A stretch of DNA of 64,000 bases from Cytobacillus firmus DS1 (GCF_000565285.1 NZ_APVL01000013.1:62001-126000); one strand, 5' to 3'. Shown: positions 19,557-30,356, counted from the first letter of the stretch. Program-made: numbers and translations. Notes: generated by a model not told the origin, from the letters alone.

Positions 19557-20072
19557 ATGAAGGAACGGAAAGACATATGGAAGCCGGAAGAGGATCAATT
19601 ACTCGAAGAGACAGTACTTGAATACACAGCAAATGGCGATTCAAAAGCATCAGCCTTTAAGAAGGCAAGTACCGAGCTTGGCCGTACAGTTTCAGCCTGC
19701 CAATATCGCTGGAACATGGTCATAACCAAAAGGAAAGATTATGGATCCGAAGAGTTAAGGAATACTGCAGGCTCTCTAACACATGAAACTCCTGACAATG
19801 TTCCGCCCTCCAATTTGGCTCAAATCATACACTTCTTAAGAAATTTCGCCAAAACACAGCCTGATCCTGATCAAATGAAAGAAAATAAATGTCTGCACGA
19901 AGAACAAATGCAATTAAAACTTCAAAATGAGCAGTTAATTAAAAGGTTGAAGGAAAAAGAAGCGGAATATAAAAATCAGCTTTTGCAATATGAGGAAATG
20001 GCAAGCATCCTAAAAGAAGCAGACCAGCTGCTCAAGAATGACAGCATAGAAGAGAAAAGAGCTGTTCATTAA
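19557..20072 (+). CDS. RsfA family transcriptional regulator (Myb/SANT-like)
   Basis: 171-aa protein. An N-terminal Myb/SANT-like DNA-binding module (IWKPEEDQLLEETVLEY, with aromatic residues later in CQYRWNMVITK) is followed by a Glu/Lys/Gln-rich coiled coil over roughly residues 115-165. This layout is that of B. subtilis RsfA and YlbO/GerR, sporulation regulators of prespore and mother-cell genes; that role is inferred. The ATG at 19557 follows GAGGTGA, whose GTG is the upstream in-frame start. It is transcribed away from the ABC genes. Confidence 0.78.
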   Translation: MKERKDIWKPEEDQLLEETVLEYTANGDSKASAFKKASTELGRTVSACQYRWNMVITKRKDYGSEELRNTAGSLTHETPDNVPPSNLAQIIHFLRNFAKTQPDPDQMKENKCLHEEQMQLKLQNEQLIKRLKEKEAEYKNQLLQYEEMASILKEADQLLKNDSIEEKRAVH

Positions 20073-20105
20073 TTGCAGCCGATTGAAGAAAATTAACATG
20101 CGCAA

Positions 20106-20130
20106 AGACCGGCCTTCAGAAAGCCGGTCT
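20106..20130. terminator. Bidirectional terminator between the RsfA-like gene and tcdA
   Basis: AGACCGGC...GCCGGTCT hairpin followed by CTTTT, 5 bp from the tcdA stop and 33 bp from the end of the plus-strand gene. Confidence 0.78.
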
Positions 20131-20134
20131 CTTT

Positions 20135-20896
20135 TCAGTCATTTACACGGGCAATTTTTATATCGCTTAAAAGTTCTCTGGTCACATAGCTGGCCATAAT
20201 TAAACCTGCAACAGAAGGAACAAAAGCGTTAGAAGATGGCGGCATTTTGGCCTTTCTGATTTCTGCATCATCTTTTCCAACTGTTTTTCTGACATCTTCC
20301 CGGATAACAATCGGGCTTTCATCGGAAAATACAACGGGAACACCTTTTCTGATGCCTTCTTTTCTCAGGCGTGTGCGGATAACCTTAGCAATCGGGTCAG
20401 TATGAGTTTTGAAGATATCAGCAATCTGGAACCTGGTTGGATCCATCTTATTTGCAGCACCCATGCTTGAGATCATTGGAATCCCTCTATTCAAGCATTC
20501 TTTTATTAGATGAATTTTATAGGCAATTGTATCGGAAGCATCAACTACAAAGTCGAGACCGTAATCAAAGAATTGCTCATAGGTTTCTTCTGTATAAAAC
20601 ATTTTCAAAGCAATCACTTCACAGTCAGGATTGATATCCTTAATTCTTTCTTTCATTAAATCCACCTTTGGTTTCCCGACAGTGGATAATAAAGCGATGA
20701 CCTGTCTGTTCACATTTGTAATATCTACATCGTCTTTATCAACCAGCACAAGCCGGCCAACGCCGGAACGCGCCAATGCTTCCGCTGCAAAAGAACCAAC
20801 TCCGCCGATGCCTAGTACTGCAACGGTGCTATTTTTCATTTTTTCGAGGCCTTCTTTGCCAATAGCCAATTCATTCCTGGAAAATTGGTGAAGCAT
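20135..20896 (-). CDS. tcdA: tRNA threonylcarbamoyladenosine dehydratase TcdA
   Basis: 253-aa E1-like (ThiF/MoeB fold) ATP-using enzyme (YrvM in B. subtilis, CsdL in E. coli). The nucleotide motif is VLGIGGVGSFAAEALARSG, followed by LVDKDDVDITNVNRQ and VDASDTIAYKIHLI. It cyclises t6A37 to ct6A in ANN-decoding tRNAs. E. coli CsdL works with a cysteine desulfurase system. A GGAG lies 11 nt before the ATG. It is the gene following the 6S RNA, but a terminator separates them. Confidence 0.92.
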   Translation of the reverse strand: MLHQFSRNELAIGKEGLEKMKNSTVAVLGIGGVGSFAAEALARSGVGRLVLVDKDDVDITNVNRQVIALLSTVGKPKVDLMKERIKDINPDCEVIALKMFYTEETYEQFFDYGLDFVVDASDTIAYKIHLIKECLNRGIPMISSMGAANKMDPTRFQIADIFKTHTDPIAKVIRTRLRKEGIRKGVPVVFSDESPIVIREDVRKTVGKDDAEIRKAKMPPSSNAFVPSVAGLIMASYVTRELLSDIKIARVND

Positions 20897-21110
20897 ATTT
20901 ATATCAACTCCATCAGATGTTATTTAATAAGCATGTATTTTCTTATACCCGATAATGAATATATCATACTTGAATTTTAAAGCAAGTAGTTCTATGGGAT
21001 TAATGATATTAACATTTAAGCTTAAATTCAAACTTCTCTCCAATAGTGTTCACAGCATTATCTTATTTAAACTTATCTTCTTATCAGTGATCATACTAAA
21101 CAGGACAAAT

Positions 21111-21135
21111 AAAAAACCCATGCCCGCTGGCATGG
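21111..21135 (-). terminator. Terminator of the 6S RNA gene
   Basis: CCATGCC-AGC-GGGCATGG stem followed by six T's on the minus strand, about 20 nt past the closing stem of the 6S RNA. Confidence 0.8.
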
Positions 21136-21154
21136 ATTATAAATATCGTATGTA

Positions 21155-21354
21155 CTAAAGAGTCCCAATCGTGCCGTCGCTGTTGATGCCCTCGTTTTGA
21201 ACCCGCACTCAGCAGGTGGGTGTCCTGTTTCCTGCGTTTGTAAGTCCTCATCCATGAGGCATTTACGCTGCTGGAAAACTCCGGACTCCCGAAGGAATAA
21301 TGTTGGTCAAAATTTCAGGTTTTACAACGAACACATCAGGACTCTTTATTTATT
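21155..21354 (-). ncRNA. bsrA: 6S RNA (6S-1, BsrA type)
   Basis: On the minus strand the sequence starts near AAAGAGTCCTGATGTGTT and ends with GGGACTCTTT, giving the closing stem of 6S RNA. The centre holds the purine-rich bulge region typical of the family (ATTCCTTCGGGAGTCCGG...). B. subtilis 6S-1 RNA lies at the same place, between aspS and yrvM/tcdA. 6S RNA binds sigma-A RNA polymerase and serves as template for product RNAs. The exact 5' end is inferred from the promoter. The surrounding 20897-21110 and 21390-21532 contain nothing else recognised. Confidence 0.88.
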
Positions 21355-21360
21355 GATATG

Positions 21361-21389
21361 ATCATATCACACGATTTCGTCTTTTTCAA
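21361..21389 (-). promoter_or_regulatory. Promoter of 6S RNA
   Basis: TTGAAA (21384-21389), 17-nt spacer, TATGAT (21361-21366) on the minus strand, with the start about 7 nt further on near 21354. Confidence 0.8.
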
Positions 21390-21532
21390 GCTGATAAAGT
21401 GGAGATAACAGGGACAAATATATCCATTTTATTCCTTGAAATTAGAAAGTATGCCTAAAAATCAGGAGTAACTTCCCGGTTTATATTTCTGAAAAATGAA
21501 TTTTTTCTCCCGATTAACCATTAAATAGGAAA

Positions 21533-23308
21533 TTACTCACTTTTTTTCAAATTAAGCGCTAAATGCAAATCATTAAGCTGTGACTGGCTGACTTCCCCTG
21601 GAGCTTCTGTAAGCACACAGCTCGCACTGGCTGTTTTAGGAAAAGCAATTGTATCCCTCAGGTTTGTTCTGCCGGCCAATAGCATCACGAGTCTGTCCAA
21701 CCCAAGGGCAATACCGCCATGCGGAGGAGTGCCATATTCAAATGCTTCAAGAAGGAAACCAAACTGTTCTACGGCTTCCTCTTTTGAGAAGCCAAGCACA
21801 CTGAACATTTTCTCCTGAACATCTCTTTCGAAAATACGCAATGATCCGCCGCCAAGCTCGTAGCCATTTAATACAAGGTCATATGCTTGTGCACGGACCC
21901 CGGCAGGATCTTTATCAAGAAGATCTAAATCTTCTCTGGCAGGCATTGTAAATGGATGATGGGCTGCATAATATCGGCCTTCTTCTTCATCGTACTCCAA
22001 AAGCGGCCAGTCTGTAACCCAAAGGAAATTAAATTTGCTTTGATCAATCAGCTCTAGCTCTTTTCCAAGCTTTAATCGCAGAGCGCCCAGTGCATCAGCG
22101 ACAACATTCTTCTTATCAGCAACAAAGAGGAGCAAGTCTCCTGGTTCTGCCGCTAAAGCGGAATAGAATGATTTTTGCTCTTCCTCAGTCACAAACTTGG
22201 CAATCGGGCCTTTTAATCCGTCCTCTTCAGCTTTTAACCACGCAAGTCCTTTTGCACCATATACAGCTGCAAACTCTGTTAGAGCATCAATATCTTTTCG
22301 GGAATACTTTCCGGCGCCATTTTTCACATTAATGGCCTTAACCTGCCCCCCGGAAGCTACTGCTCCGGCAAACACTTTGAAGCTTGACTCTTTCACTATT
22401 TCCGACAGATCCGTTAATTCCATCCCAAAGCGTGTATCCGGCTTATCAGAACCAAAGCGGTCCATCGCCTCCTGATAGGTCATGCGCGGGAATGGAAGCT
22501 GGACATCATGGCCTTTCACTTCATTCATGACCTTTTCCATCATGTTTTCCATCAGGCCGATGATTTCTTCCTGGCTCATAAAACTCATTTCGATGTCGAC
22601 CTGAGTAAATTCAGGCTGGCGGTCTGCCCGCAGGTCTTCATCACGGAAGCATCGGGCAATTTGGTAATAGCGTTCAAATCCGCCGACCATTAATAGCTGC
22701 TTAAAGATTTGAGGGGATTGCGGAAGAGCATAGAACTCACCTGGATGCACGCGGCTTGGAACTAAATAATCACGGGCTCCTTCAGGGGTGCTCTTCGTTA
22801 AGATCGGTGTTTCTACATCAAGAAACCCTTCGCTGTCAAGAAAATCCCTCATAGCTTTTGTTACTTGATGACGCATTTTAAAGGTATCAAACATAACTGG
22901 ACGTCTCAAATCCAGATAACGGTATTTTAAGCGGACATCTTCGGAAACATCCGTTTTATCATCAATGACAAAAGGAGGTGTTTTTGCTTCATTGATGATC
23001 TTCACTTTCTCTGCTTTAATCTCAATCCGCCCTGTTTTCAAGTTCTCATTGATAGTGCCTTCTTCGCGCGCAATTACTTCTCCCTCTATATCAAGCACAA
23101 ATTCATTGCGGATTTTTTCAGCCGCTGCAAGAGCTTCCGGGGAAACTTCCGGATTGAATACAACCTGAACTATGCCAGTGCGGTCACGAAGATCTACAAA
23201 GATCAGGCCGCCCAAATCCCGGCGCTTTTGCACCCAGCCTTTTAACCTTACTTTTTCTCCTATAGCTTTTTCGGTTACTTCCCCGCAAAAATACGTTCGC
23301 CCAAACAT
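21533..23308 (-). CDS. aspS: Aspartate-tRNA ligase
   Basis: 591-aa bacterial-type class II AspRS. The N-terminal OB-fold anticodon-binding domain ([23 protein letters not shown]) is followed by motif 2 ([16 protein letters not shown]), the inserted GAD domain and motif 3 ([14 protein letters not shown]). The ATG at 23308 has AGGAGG 7 nt upstream; an in-frame upstream codon at 23329 does not. The gene follows hisS by about 25 bp and is therefore probably under the same T-box control. Confidence 0.96.
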   Translation of the reverse strand: MFGRTYFCGEVTEKAIGEKVRLKGWVQKRRDLGGLIFVDLRDRTGIVQVVFNPEVSPEALAAAEKIRNEFVLDIEGEVIAREEGTINENLKTGRIEIKAEKVKIINEAKTPPFVIDDKTDVSEDVRLKYRYLDLRRPVMFDTFKMRHQVTKAMRDFLDSEGFLDVETPILTKSTPEGARDYLVPSRVHPGEFYALPQSPQIFKQLLMVGGFERYYQIARCFRDEDLRADRQPEFTQVDIEMSFMSQEEIIGLMENMMEKVMNEVKGHDVQLPFPRMTYQEAMDRFGSDKPDTRFGMELTDLSEIVKESSFKVFAGAVASGGQVKAINVKNGAGKYSRKDIDALTEFAAVYGAKGLAWLKAEEDGLKGPIAKFVTEEEQKSFYSALAAEPGDLLLFVADKKNVVADALGALRLKLGKELELIDQSKFNFLWVTDWPLLEYDEEEGRYYAAHHPFTMPAREDLDLLDKDPAGVRAQAYDLVLNGYELGGGSLRIFERDVQEKMFSVLGFSKEEAVEQFGFLLEAFEYGTPPHGGIALGLDRLVMLLAGRTNLRDTIAFPKTASASCVLTEAPGEVSQSQLNDLHLALNLKKSE

Positions 23309-23333
23309 ACTAATTCCTCCTGTAAACACAAGT

Positions 23334-24608
23334 TTATGATTGATAAAGTGCTGTGAATTTCTCTATAAACGAATCAAGTTCAACCTCTGTTTGCTCCCCT
23401 GATTCCATCGATTTAACATTAATTTTATTCGCTTTAAGCTCATCTTCGCCCAGGACAGCAACAAATTTCGCATTTGAACGGTCTGCTGCTTTAAACTGTG
23501 CTTTAATTTTTCTGTCAAGATAATCTCTTTCAGCAGAATATCCTGCCATCCGCAGTTTTTGAAGAAGTCCCACTGTATAATCCTTTGCTTCCTCTCCAAG
23601 GGATACAAGGTAGCAATCAATGCTCTTAGCAAGAGGCAGATCGACCTTTTCTGCTTCAAGAGCAGCAATGAATCGCTCGATACTTAAAGCAAACCCAATT
23701 CCCGGCGCTTCAGGACCGCCAATTTCCTCAGTGAGGCCATTGTATCGTCCGCCGCCGCATAGAGTAGTTATAGCTCCAAAACCTTCGGAATCACTCATAA
23801 TTTCAAAAGCCGTATGATTATAATAATCCAGGCCGCGAACAAGATTTGGATCGACCGTAAAGTCAATATCCAGGTTCTTTAAATACTTTTGAACCTTCTC
23901 GAAGTATGCTTTTGAATAATCATTTAAGTAATCAATAATGGATGGAGCAGATTTCATCAGTTCATGTTCACGGTCTTGTTTACAGTCCAGGATGCGCATT
24001 GGATTTTTCTCAAGACGGTTCTGGCAATCCTGGCAAAACTCACCGATCCGCGGCTTAAAGTGGTTGACCAGGGCCTCTCTGTGAGCAGTTCGGCTTTCTT
24101 TATCTCCCAGGCTGTTCACAATCAATTTAAGCTTTTGCAGGCCCATGCTTTTATAAAGTGACATTGCCAGTGCAATTACTTCTGCATCAATTGCAGGATC
24201 AGCACTGCCGATTGCTTCGACGCCGAACTGGACAAACTGGCGGAAGCGACCAGCTTGTGGGCGTTCATAACGGAACATAGGCCCCATATAATAAAGCTTT
24301 ACAGGCTGGCTTGCATCGCCATGCATTTTATGCTCAACAAATGATCTTACAGTTGAAGCTGTTCCTTCAGGGCGAAGGGTCAGACTGCGGCCGCCACGGT
24401 CTTCAAACGTATACATTTCTTTTTGAACAATATCCGTTGTGTCTCCTACACTGCGCAGGAATAATTCAGTATGTTCAAATATAGGTGTTCTGATCTCACG
24501 ATATTGAAACTTCTCACAAAGCTCCCTTGCTTTTTCTTCAATCAATTGCCATTTCTCAACTTCTCCCGGCAGAATGTCCTGCGTTCCCCTGGGTATTCGA
24601 ATTGACAT
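23334..24608 (-). CDS. hisS: Histidine-tRNA ligase
   Basis: 424-aa class II HisRS starting [20 protein letters not shown]. Motif 1/2 regions ([50 protein letters not shown]), the histidine-specific [13 protein letters not shown] motif and the C-terminal anticodon-binding domain are all present. AGGAGGT precedes the ATG. It is the first gene of the hisS-aspS operon. Confidence 0.97.
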   Translation of the reverse strand: MSIRIPRGTQDILPGEVEKWQLIEEKARELCEKFQYREIRTPIFEHTELFLRSVGDTTDIVQKEMYTFEDRGGRSLTLRPEGTASTVRSFVEHKMHGDASQPVKLYYMGPMFRYERPQAGRFRQFVQFGVEAIGSADPAIDAEVIALAMSLYKSMGLQKLKLIVNSLGDKESRTAHREALVNHFKPRIGEFCQDCQNRLEKNPMRILDCKQDREHELMKSAPSIIDYLNDYSKAYFEKVQKYLKNLDIDFTVDPNLVRGLDYYNHTAFEIMSDSEGFGAITTLCGGGRYNGLTEEIGGPEAPGIGFALSIERFIAALEAEKVDLPLAKSIDCYLVSLGEEAKDYTVGLLQKLRMAGYSAERDYLDRKIKAQFKAADRSNAKFVAVLGEDELKANKINVKSMESGEQTEVELDSFIEKFTALYQS

Positions 24609-24674
24609 GGAAAATTACCTCCTAATACAAAATGATAAGTATGTATGAAATTTTGGATTTGCAATCGGAAAAAT

Positions 24675-25009
24675 AAAAAAACCCCCGCCTCCTTGTATAT
24701 TAAATACAAGGGACGAGAGTCTGTTTTTCCCGTGGTGCCACCCTAGTTGAAGCCTATAAATAGACTTCCTCTTTTACAGTTAACGCCTGTTAACGTTCAG
24801 CTCCTACTAAAGATCAGGCCTTTTTCAGAGAGAAACCTACGAAGTGTTCTTTCGTTAAATCATCATGTGAGAATGCTTTCAGCCGGGCGGCATTCTCTCT
24901 CTTTTCATGTGGGGTTTAACTACTCTTCTCCATCAATGGTTTATTATCGAAAAGCAGAAACGCCTAGGTCAGCGCTGCAGCTAGACATTAAATTGTTTTG
25001 TCATTTTAT
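24675..25009 (-). promoter_or_regulatory. T-box leader of hisS-aspS
   Basis: The leader carries AGGGTGGCACCACG (plus strand 24731-24744) just before a terminator hairpin at about 24681-24719 that ends in a T run. The terminator pairs CCTTGTAT with ATACAAGG and extends with CTCTCG against CGGGGG. It should respond to uncharged tRNA-His and perhaps tRNA-Asp for the second gene, as discussed for B. subtilis. The specifier loop was not mapped. Confidence 0.9.
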
Positions 25010-25016
25010 TTATATT

Positions 25017-25045
25017 ATAATACGGAGCATTTCCGTCAATGTCAA
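25017..25045 (-). promoter_or_regulatory. Sigma-A promoter of the hisS T-box
   Basis: TTGACA (25040-25045), 17-nt spacer, TATTAT (25017-25022) on the minus strand; transcription should start near 25009. Confidence 0.85.
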
Positions 25046-25056
25046 GACTAAAAACG

Positions 25057-25233
25057 TTATGATCGTTCCAGTCTTTTTTTCAGTTTTCTTACATCCCTGA
25101 GAGATAGTCCAAACTCTGACGCGAGTTCAATCATGTTTGAGTTCTGTTCTTTTTGTATAAAATCATGAAAATCTACCCCGAACAGCTGATTTTCACCAGA
25201 TTGTGCAGACATCCCATTTTCTCCAAATCTCAT
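25057..25233 (-). CDS. Small helix-turn-helix-like protein
   Basis: 58 aa. The C-terminal half (SNMIELASEFGLSLRDVRKLKKRLERS) looks like a short sigma-70 region 4 or MerR-like helix-turn-helix; the N-terminus is unstructured. The ATG at 25233 follows AAGGGTGAG at good spacing; the GTG at 25242 lies in that site. It sits between hisS and the amidase gene, where B. subtilis has a small gene (yrzK). The function is unknown, and the stop overlaps the promoter region of the hisS leader. Confidence 0.65.
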   Translation of the reverse strand: MRFGENGMSAQSGENQLFGVDFHDFIQKEQNSNMIELASEFGLSLRDVRKLKKRLERS

Positions 25234-25462
25234 TGTGCTCACCCTTTTTTATGTAGTCTGTACTATTCTTGCCATTTTCAGATGAAATGTTTCATAACGG
25301 ACAAATTAAATTCCCCAGCTAAAATTGATGGCTGCTAATCCGATATTAGAAGGGATATTGCACAAGATGGAGAATTATTTTAGGACCAAAGTTATCTTGA
25401 CTGCGTGCACCTTGTTTGTTTTTCTTTTAATAAGGATTTCTATTATGAAAGGAGGCTGCCTG

Positions 25463-27208
25463 TTGAAGAAAAGAAAGCCGATTATTCTCGTCATATGCCT
25501 TATGCTTTTAGCTGGCATAACACAGACGGAAACACAGGTTAAAGCTGAAAACAGTTCTGTAACAATCACCACCAATAATCTTAACGTCCGACAAGGGCCA
25601 GGTTTAAGCTACCCCATTCTGGGACAAGCCCAGAAAGGAGATCAATTTAACACCCTTTCCCGTGAAGGGGAATGGATAAAAATTAATTTCCAGGGGGAAA
25701 CTGGATATGTTGCAAGCTGGCTTGTTTTCAATTCGACTTCAAATCAGACAGGTGAAAAAACTGCGGGGAAAAATTCCCAGGCGGTTATCACAACAGATGG
25801 CCTTAGGGTGAGAAAGGGACCTGGGACAAGTTACGGAGTTCTGGGGACTATCCAAAAAGGAACAGCCTATAAGGTCAAGAGCACAGAAGGAAGCTGGGTT
25901 AAAATTCAAACTCCTTATGGAGATGGATGGGTGGCAAATGAATTTGTCAAATTCAGCGGCACACAAAAGAAAAGTTCATCCAGCAGCAGCCAAACCGGGA
26001 AGATCACAGCAAACTCTCTAAATGTGAGAAACAAGCCTTCTCTTCAAAGTGACATCATAGGCAAACTTAATTCGGGGGAAACAGTTGCCGTTCTTTCTCA
26101 AAATGACAGCTGGACAGAAATCTCTTTCTCGGGAAATAAAGGATGGATCAGCAGCCAATATATTACGGTTCAATCCTCACAATCAGAAAGCAAACCAAAA
26201 CAGTCATCATCCGGGAAAACCGGCACTGTAACTGCAACCTCTTTAACCGTAAGAAACAACGCATCGTTAAATGGGAAACCAATTGGTTCAGTTGCCAAAG
26301 GCCAAACTTTCTCCATTCTTGAAGAAGCTGATAATTGGGTAAAGATTGAATTTCGGCCTGGTTTTTATGGCTGGGCGGCAAGCTGGTTCATAGACATAAC
26401 AGCAGAAAAAAATTCCGGATCTTCTCAGCAAAATGTAAACGGCAGTTCTGCAATTATCTTACATAACGGATCAAATATTAGAAAAAAAGCGAGTACCCAG
26501 TCAGATGTCGTTCACAGGGCAAACAAAGGAGACAACTTTGAAATTATCAGTCTAAATAATGATTGGTATGAAATTCGCCTGCCAAACGGCGGAAAGGGTT
26601 TTGTAGCCGGCTGGATCGTCACGGTTGAAGGATCTGCACCTGCAGTAACAAAGCCGGGAGCAGAAAAACATTTAAAAAATAAAACAATTGTCCTTGATCC
26701 AGGTCATGGCGGCCGTGATAACGGTACAACAGGCGCAAGAGGAACACGTGAAAAGGATATTACAATCAGGACTGCTCAATTGCTCGCCGAAAAATTAAGG
26801 GCTGCCGGGGCTAATGTCATTCTGACCAGGAGCGGGGATACCTACTTGCCGCTTCCTTCGAGAGTAGGGATCTCACATCATCATAATGCAGATGCTTTTA
26901 TCAGCATTCATTATGACAGCACTTCGGACCGGACTGCAAGAGGAGCGACTACCTATTACTACCATCCTTTCCAAAAGGAAATTGCAGCCAATATCCACTC
27001 CAATATAACAGCAATGACAAACCTGAGAGATCGGGGCTATAGAGTCGGTGATTATCATGTAATCAGAGAGAACAAACGAAATGCAGTTCTGATCGAACTC
27101 GGATACCTGAGCAATCCGGCAGAAGAAGCCCTGATAGCTTCTGCACAGTATCAGCAATCTGCAGCAGCAGGAATTTATCAGGGGCTTGCACGATATTTTA
27201 AGAATTAG
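25463..27208 (+). CDS. yrvJ: SH3-domain N-acetylmuramoyl-L-alanine amidase (YrvJ-like)
   Basis: 581 aa. A signal peptide (KKRKPIILVICLMLLAGIT...VKA|EN) is followed by five bacterial SH3b domains, each with the LNVRxGP/LxVRNxxS motif (roughly residues 35-95, 105-165, 180-240, 255-315 and 330-390). A C-terminal Amidase_3 domain follows. Its zinc ligands are expected in LDPGHGG, the Glu of REKD and ISIHYDS, with the catalytic Glu in LIELGYLSN. It is exported and should cleave wall peptides from glycan. The TTG at 25463 follows AAAGGAGG; the longer open frame upstream lacks one. Confidence 0.92.
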   Translation: MKKRKPIILVICLMLLAGITQTETQVKAENSSVTITTNNLNVRQGPGLSYPILGQAQKGDQFNTLSREGEWIKINFQGETGYVASWLVFNSTSNQTGEKTAGKNSQAVITTDGLRVRKGPGTSYGVLGTIQKGTAYKVKSTEGSWVKIQTPYGDGWVANEFVKFSGTQKKSSSSSSQTGKITANSLNVRNKPSLQSDIIGKLNSGETVAVLSQNDSWTEISFSGNKGWISSQYITVQSSQSESKPKQSSSGKTGTVTATSLTVRNNASLNGKPIGSVAKGQTFSILEEADNWVKIEFRPGFYGWAASWFIDITAEKNSGSSQQNVNGSSAIILHNGSNIRKKASTQSDVVHRANKGDNFEIISLNNDWYEIRLPNGGKGFVAGWIVTVEGSAPAVTKPGAEKHLKNKTIVLDPGHGGRDNGTTGARGTREKDITIRTAQLLAEKLRAAGANVILTRSGDTYLPLPSRVGISHHHNADAFISIHYDSTSDRTARGATTYYYHPFQKEIAANIHSNITAMTNLRDRGYRVGDYHVIRENKRNAVLIELGYLSNPAEEALIASAQYQQSAAAGIYQGLARYFKN

Positions 27209-27211
27209 CAG

Positions 27212-27249
27212 AAAGCCCCGGCACTCACATTGAGATGCCGGGGCTTTTT
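27212..27249. terminator. Bidirectional terminator between yrvJ and dtd
   Basis: AAAGCCCCGGCA...TGCCGGGGCTTTTT hairpin between convergent genes. Confidence 0.85.
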
Positions 27250-27256
27250 GCATTCA

Positions 27257-27697
27257 TTATTTGCTTTCTAATATTAAGGTAACAGGCCCATCGTTAGTTA
27301 ACTGAACATCCATCATGGCGCCGAATTCACCTGTTTCCACTTTAAGGCCTTTTGCTTCCAGAAACCGGTTGAAAGCATCATATATTTTAACGGCATGTGC
27401 AGGCTTTGCCGCTTCCATGAAATTGGGACGTCTGCCTTTTCGACAATCTCCATATAATGTAAATTGAGAGACCGAAAGAATTTCACCTTCCTGGTCGAGC
27501 AGTGATAAATTCATTTTGCCTGTGTCATCTTCAAAGACGCGAAGATTGGCAATCTTATCAGCCAGAAAAGCTGCGTCCTCTTCATTATCTTCGTGGGTGA
27601 CTCCAACGAGCAAAACAAACCCCTTATTGATGCTTCCGACGGTTTCTCCGTCCACCGTTACGCTGGCTTCTTTGCTTCGCTGCACTACAACACGCAT
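27257..27697 (-). CDS. dtd: D-aminoacyl-tRNA deacylase
   Basis: 146 aa, full length for DTD. The two active-site motifs are clear: SQFTLYGD in the middle and the Gly-Pro motif in NDGPVTL near the C-terminus. The enzyme hydrolyses D-amino acids (and glycine) mischarged on tRNA. It starts 15 bp after the relA stop with GGGAG upstream, so it is the second gene of a relA-dtd unit. Confidence 0.95.
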   Translation of the reverse strand: MRVVVQRSKEASVTVDGETVGSINKGFVLLVGVTHEDNEEDAAFLADKIANLRVFEDDTGKMNLSLLDQEGEILSVSQFTLYGDCRKGRRPNFMEAAKPAHAVKIYDAFNRFLEAKGLKVETGEFGAMMDVQLTNDGPVTLILESK

Positions 27698-27711
27698 TCT
27701 ATCTGCTCCCT

Positions 27712-29907
27712 TTAGTTCATGATCCTTCTTACTGCATATATATCTGGGATTTGCTTTATCCGCTCCACAACCCTTTGCAGGTGGCTTACATTGTGTATAG
27801 CAATGGACATATTAATCGTTGCTGATTTGTTTCGGTCCGAACGGCCTGATACGGCTGAGATGTTGGTTTTCGTTTCATTAACAGCCTGAAGAACCTCGTT
27901 CAATAAACCTCTGCGATCATATCCGGTAATTTCAATTTCAACATTGTATTCTTTCCGGTCATTTAATGCTGTTTCCCACTCTACAGGGATGAGCCTCTGT
28001 TTTGCATCATCCGTGTCGATATTAGGGCAATCATCCCGGTGTACAGAGACACCTCTGCCCTTTGTAATAAAACCGACGATTTCATCACCGGGGACAGGAT
28101 TACAGCAGCGGGAAAGGCGAATGAGCAGGTTATCAATGCCGGACACCCGGACACCTGATTCGCGTTTTTTAGCTGAAGTAAATGTCTTCAGTTCCGAAAC
28201 AGCATTTGTAATATCCGAGGTTTGTTCAAGGTCGCGCTTCTTGCGCCATTTTTCAGTAAGCCTGTTGGCAACCTGAAGGGCTGTTACCCCATTATAGCCA
28301 ACAGCTGCATACATATCTTCCTCGGTGGCGAAATTGAATTTCTCTGCAATTCTTTTGACATTATCAGGGGTCAGGATTTCCTTCAACTCGAAATCCATAT
28401 TGCGGATCTCCCGCTCAACAAGCTCTTTCCCTTTTTCCACATTTTCTTCTTTTCTCTGCTTTTTGAAGAAAGTCCGAATTCTATTTTTAGCCTGTGAAGT
28501 CTGGGCCAGCTTCAGCCAGTCTTTACTTGGCCCATAGGAATGCTTGGATGTCAGAATTTCAATGATATCTCCGGTTTTCAGCTTATAATCCAGGGTCACC
28601 ATTTTCCCATTCACTTTGGCGCCGATTGTCTTGTTTCCTATTTCCGAGTGTATCCGGTAAGCAAAGTCAATTGGGACTGATCCGGAAGGAAGCTCGATGA
28701 CGTCCCCTTTAGGAGTAAAAACAAACACCATATCGGAAAACAAATCAATTTTCAATGATTCCATGAATTCTTCGGCATTTGCCGCATCATCCTGGAATTC
28801 CAGGATTTCACGGAACCAGGTCAGCTTCTCCTCAAAAGAAGAGCCTTCATTCACTCTTTTTCCTTCTTTATAAGCCCAATGGGCAGCAATACCAAACTCT
28901 GCAATTCTGTGCATATCCATGGTGCGGATCTGGACTTCCAGAGGGTCGCCCTTTGGTCCGATCACCGTAGTATGAAGTGACTGATACATATTCTGTTTAG
29001 GCATGGCAATATAATCTTTGAAGCGGCCGGGCATTGGCTTCCAGCATGTATGAATAATCCCGAGAACCGCATAGCAATCCTTAATGCTGTTAACCACAAT
29101 GCGTACAGCCAGCAAGTCATATATCTCATTGAATTGCTTATTTTGCAGCGCCATTTTACGGTAGATGCTGTAAATATGCTTAGGGCGCCCGGAGATTTCT
29201 GATTTAATTGAGACCTCTGACATTCTGCTTCTCATAACATTTATTACATCATCTAGATACTCTTCCCGCTCTGCCCTTTTTTTCTTCATCAGGTTTACAA
29301 TCCGGTAATACTGTTGCGGATTTAGGTACCTTAAGGCTGTATCTTCAAGCTCCCACTTAATTTTGGAAATTCCAAGCCTATGGGCAAGAGGTGCAAAAAT
29401 TTCAAGTGTTTCATTTGAAATGCGGCGCTGCTTTTCAGCCGGCAGATGCTTAAGTGTCCGCATATTATGAAGGCGGTCAGCAAGCTTAATCAAAATCACA
29501 CGGATGTCCTGGGCCATAGCCACAAACATTTTCCGGTGGTTTTCAGCCTGCTGCTCTTCCTGTGATTTATATTTTATTTTCCCCAGCTTCGTTACACCAT
29601 CGACAAGCATGGCCACTTCAGAATTGAAGGCTTCTTCGATATTCTCCAATGAGACTTCGGTGTCTTCAACCACATCGTGAAGAAAGCCGGCTGCAACCGT
29701 AGACGGATCCATCTCCAGATCAGCAAGGATGCCTGCTACCTGGATCGGATGGATGATGTATGGTTCACCGGATTTTCTATATTGTTCACGGTGGGCATGC
29801 TTGGCAAACTCGTATGCTTTTTTAACAAGCTCTGCATGCTCATCGTTTAAATATTCTTTTGCCCTGTTGATGACTTGCTCGGCGGTCAGAACTTGATCGT
29901 TCGCCAT
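27712..29907 (-). CDS. relA: Bifunctional (p)ppGpp synthetase/hydrolase RelA/SpoT
   Basis: 731-aa long Rel. The N-terminal HD hydrolase domain ([27 protein letters not shown]) is followed by the synthetase domain ([23 protein letters not shown]), the TGS domain ([23 protein letters not shown]), a zinc-finger/helical part ([12 protein letters not shown]) and an ACT domain. The intact HD motif means hydrolase activity is retained. The ATG at 29907 has AAAGGTGA upstream; the open frame to 29946 does not. Confidence 0.96.
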   Translation of the reverse strand: MANDQVLTAEQVINRAKEYLNDEHAELVKKAYEFAKHAHREQYRKSGEPYIIHPIQVAGILADLEMDPSTVAAGFLHDVVEDTEVSLENIEEAFNSEVAMLVDGVTKLGKIKYKSQEEQQAENHRKMFVAMAQDIRVILIKLADRLHNMRTLKHLPAEKQRRISNETLEIFAPLAHRLGISKIKWELEDTALRYLNPQQYYRIVNLMKKKRAEREEYLDDVINVMRSRMSEVSIKSEISGRPKHIYSIYRKMALQNKQFNEIYDLLAVRIVVNSIKDCYAVLGIIHTCWKPMPGRFKDYIAMPKQNMYQSLHTTVIGPKGDPLEVQIRTMDMHRIAEFGIAAHWAYKEGKRVNEGSSFEEKLTWFREILEFQDDAANAEEFMESLKIDLFSDMVFVFTPKGDVIELPSGSVPIDFAYRIHSEIGNKTIGAKVNGKMVTLDYKLKTGDIIEILTSKHSYGPSKDWLKLAQTSQAKNRIRTFFKKQRKEENVEKGKELVEREIRNMDFELKEILTPDNVKRIAEKFNFATEEDMYAAVGYNGVTALQVANRLTEKWRKKRDLEQTSDITNAVSELKTFTSAKKRESGVRVSGIDNLLIRLSRCCNPVPGDEIVGFITKGRGVSVHRDDCPNIDTDDAKQRLIPVEWETALNDRKEYNVEIEITGYDRRGLLNEVLQAVNETKTNISAVSGRSDRNKSATINMSIAIHNVSHLQRVVERIKQIPDIYAVRRIMN

Positions 29908-30162
29908 GGAATCACCTTTATCTCCCTGAATTTTATGCAGTTGCATAATGTAATAATTTTAAAATTGATAATGAATAACAAGTTATTAAAAAAATTGATA
30001 TTGCTACTATTATCGAAAAAAAAAGTGAAGATGTAAAGGGATAGTCTGTTATTTTTATGGGAATAACAAAAATTTTGTCGTATTTTGTCCGAATTCCTTT
30101 ATTGTTTTTCCATAAATGGATTTGGAAGCACTTTATAGACTATTTTAAAATATAAATTAAAG
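29908..30162 (-). other. relA upstream region, no gene
   Basis: Very A/T-rich 255 bp between relA and repeat copy B. Several -10-like sequences are present on the minus strand, but no hexamer pair is convincing, and no ORF with a ribosome binding site was found. It is presumably the relA promoter region. Confidence 0.4.
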
Positions 30163-30352
30163 GGCTTTTTTCGTATAAATTATTGTTTTTCGCTTATCCA
30201 TATTGTCCGTGATTTACGCTCCAGGCTGCTCCCCTTCCGCGGGGCAGGCGTTGAGTCTCCACGACGATCCTCGTATGCGGGGTCTCACCTGTTCCGCTAC
30301 AATCAGCTCAGTATATATAATACAGAATGCACCAAACCTTGAGAAAACAGCC
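30163..30352 (-). repeat. Interspersed intergenic repeat, copy B
   Basis: 190 bp, same family as copy A and in the same orientation, with ends GGGCTTTTTTCG and GAAAACAGCC. Compared with copy A it lacks about 26 bp lying between two direct CCGCT pentamers, which suggests slippage deletion. It sits between the relA promoter region and the apt terminator. Confidence 0.83.
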
Positions 30353-30356
30353 AATT

